Below are positions 6,372-7,451 of a DNA stretch of 7,451 nucleotides, piece by piece. The stretch is from Nitrososphaerales archaeon TH5895. GTDB taxonomy: Archaea; Thermoproteota; Nitrososphaeria; Nitrososphaerales; Nitrososphaeraceae. The notes under the pieces are model-generated. The model was not told the origin of the DNA. It searched no databases and was given only the letters and a program-made list of their open reading frames with translations. The stretch spans positions 1-7,451 of the forward strand of contig JAATVS010000382.1 in NCBI GenBank assembly GCA_014523695.1, read 5' to 3'. A program made the translations under genes and the position numbers. Position 1 is the first letter of the stretch. Each line of letters begins with the position of its first letter.

Positions 6372-6623
6372 CTAGTTTTGTATTTGTGCGCTAATCTCAG
6401 ACTTTCGATCTTGGATTTTCTTGATCTGTTTCGCAACCGGATCTCGTCGAAAATCGTGGTTGGCTTCGGCGATCTCCATAGCTCGTACTCTATTACCATA
6501 TTTTAAATCCGCAAAACGGCCCAGAATGCTTTCAAGTGTGTCTATTTCATTAATTAGTATACTTATAGTCTTGTAGGGCGTGAACCGGTATCCCGGACTC
6601 CGACTAGTGCAAGATTGGAGGTA
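6372..6623 (-). pseudogene. Start-less reading frame, remnant of a charged helical protein
   Basis: The minus-strand frame between a TAA at 6624 and the TAG at 6372 has 83 codons but no ATG, GTG or TTG before an internal Met (RAMEIAEAN). Its second half looks like a real protein: NEIDTLESILGRFADL, then YGNRVRAMEIAEAN, then DPVAKQIKKIQDRK, an amphipathic, charged helical sequence that would form a coiled coil or helical hairpin. The plus-strand frame opposite (6288-6506) is its antisense shadow. I do not recognise the family. The lack of a start and the short frames in other registers upstream (6624-6740) suggest the 3' end of a gene whose beginning was lost or frameshifted. Confidence 0.4.
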
Positions 6624-6765
6624 TTAGCTAGCATACCTAAAGCCGCACAAGGAATTGCAAATCTGGCAAATCTGGCTACTAATACCACCAACAATTACAC
6701 TCTTTTTCTCCACTAGTGATGCCAACTACAACCCCCTTTGTCTGCCCTTTCACATACCTCTGTCA

Positions 6766-7143
6766 TTAGGTTTTGCCAAAATCCCATGTAGAGAAGAACT
6801 TGGGAGTGATCTCAAGTACAGTCTCAATCCCATTTCTTGTGTTATCAATCAGCATTTTGGCTAAAGGGTGATCGAGCGTACCTAGGTATTTCAAATTTAT
6901 TTTTTCTACCATGAATGGTAGCCCATCATCATAGAAAAACTCTTCAATGATTTCTCTAGTCGGTCGTTGGAGCGTGTGGGATACTTGGAATAGATGGGAT
7001 AGATCTATGCCATTGTTTACGTATGTATACGATATCCAATGATTAAAATCGAGTGTATTATGAACTGCTATAATCAGTATATCTATTTGCCCTATCCTTA
7101 TCGTAAGGATTACTATTTTCACCGTCCTCAAATCCATCATCAT
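6766..7143 (-). CDS. Hypothetical protein, probably the downstream part of a frameshifted gene
   Basis: This frame has 125 codons from an ATG at 7143. Residues 1-25 (MMMDLRTVKIVILTIRIGQI onward) look like out-of-frame translation, while from about residue 26 (AVHNTLDFNHW) the sequence looks like a normal soluble protein with REIIEEFFYDDGLPFMVEK and HPLAKMLIDN. The overlapping frame from 7180 reads a more protein-like sequence over the same DNA and stops at 7058, near the switch point. I infer one ancestral gene of about 160 residues running 7180-6766 with a frameshift around 7060-7075. No family is recognised. Confidence 0.45.
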   Translation of the reverse strand: MMMDLRTVKIVILTIRIGQIDILIIAVHNTLDFNHWISYTYVNNGIDLSHLFQVSHTLQRPTREIIEEFFYDDGLPFMVEKINLKYLGTLDHPLAKMLIDNTRNGIETVLEITPKFFSTWDFGKT

Positions 7144-7180
7144 AACGAAGGCCGAAAGGATTGAGTGTTAGCTCATACAT
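7058..7180 (-). CDS. 40-codon ORF, probable N-terminal part of the frameshifted gene
   Basis: The ATG at 7180 opens MYELTLNPFGLRYDDGFEDG and continues with a polar, tyrosine- and aspartate-rich stretch (NPYDKDRANRYTDYSSS) to a TAA at 7058. It overlaps the 6766-7143 frame in another register, and its sequence looks more like a real protein N-terminus than that frame's first 25 residues. The start lies only 20 bp from the ATG of the divergent gene at 7201, leaving little room for separate promoters. It could also be a genuine small protein. Confidence 0.35.
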   Translation of the reverse strand: MYELTLNPFGLRYDDGFEDGENSNPYDKDRANRYTDYSSS

Positions 7181-7200
7181 TGACTTTTAAAACACTAAAT

Positions 7201-7446
7201 ATGGTTATTCGAATTTCATGGTTATGTCAAGTTAAGAAGAGGCAATCAGAGTTAGACAAACTGTTAGACACGATAGACAAGTCTTTGGATAGGGATATAG
7301 CCAGAGAAAAGGCACGCATGGTTGAGATTTTTAGTAATCAGATTGCATTGAGCAGACAATATGCAAGGCAAGGCAATACCGAAATGGCGTGGGTTCATAG
7401 AAACATAGCCGAGTCAATAGCCCGCTATTTGGACGTATGGAAGTAG
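7201..7446 (+). CDS. Small charged alpha-helical protein, unrecognised
   Basis: The ATG at 7201 gives 81 residues; an in-frame GTG at 7165 would add 12 but would overlap the divergent ORF. After a short N-terminus the protein is almost entirely helical and charged: KKRQSELDKLLDTIDKSLDR (about 12-31), REKARMVEIFSNQIALSRQY (36-55), then ARQGNTEMAWVHRNIAESIA and a terminal YLDVWK. The heptad-like spacing of Leu/Ile suggests a helical hairpin or coiled-coil dimer. There is no signal peptide or membrane helix. I do not recognise the family and no function can be assigned. The balanced codon use and coherent helical pattern over the whole length support a real gene. Confidence 0.6.
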   Translation: MVIRISWLCQVKKRQSELDKLLDTIDKSLDRDIAREKARMVEIFSNQIALSRQYARQGNTEMAWVHRNIAESIARYLDVWK

Positions 7447-7451
7447 GTTGC

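Noticed and set aside
6288..6506. 72-codon plus-strand frame
   Set aside because: It is antisense to the charged helical remnant at 6372-6623; its hydrophobic composition is what antisense of Glu/Lys/Gln-rich coding sequence produces.
6655..6864. 69-codon plus-strand frame
   Set aside because: No recognisable start signal or domain; it runs across the end of the minus-strand hypothetical gene and looks like chance.

Overview
The window looks like chromosomal DNA of an ammonia-oxidising archaeon of the order Nitrososphaerales, probably a Nitrosocosmicus-like lineage. The reasons are the generally AT-rich sequence, archaeal TATA-box promoters placed for leaderless or short-leader transcripts, and three gene types typical of this group: a soluble histidine kinase with a doubled N-terminal sensor, a secreted Asp-box protein, and a ten-pass membrane protein of no known function. 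This assignment rests on recognising protein types and was not tested by a search.

Layout. Positions 1-1875 (minus strand) hold a two-component operon: a histidine kinase followed 3 bp later by a response regulator that runs off the left edge. Positions 1876-2640 hold the kinase promoter, a divergent promoter leading into what looks like the stub of a nucleotide cyclase gene, a 29-codon ORF, and an AT-rich gap. Positions 2641-3434 are a GC-rich island on the minus strand: a heavily decayed glycoside hydrolase family 3 beta-glucosidase gene of bacterial type, with stops, a frameshift and a large internal deletion. A small winged-helix-like gene (3442-3687) starts 8 bp beyond it. A secreted Asp-box protein (3793-4224, plus) then converges on the membrane protein gene (4240-5574, minus).

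Positions 5675-6003 form a non-coding block bounded by imperfect inverted repeats, with a strong hairpin just inside the left end; it resembles a MITE. From 6022 to 7180 the minus strand carries small or broken genes: a short signal-peptide protein, a reading frame with no start codon, and a gene that appears frameshifted. The window ends with a small helical protein gene on the plus strand (7201-7446).

The two ends of the window look functional, with the kinase and regulator forming a signalling pair. The middle and the 5.6-7.2 kb stretch look like accessory DNA accumulating foreign and decaying sequence. I see no CRISPR array, tRNA, rRNA, transposase or defence system. The most unusual items are the cross-domain GH3 relic and the inverted-repeat-bounded non-coding block.
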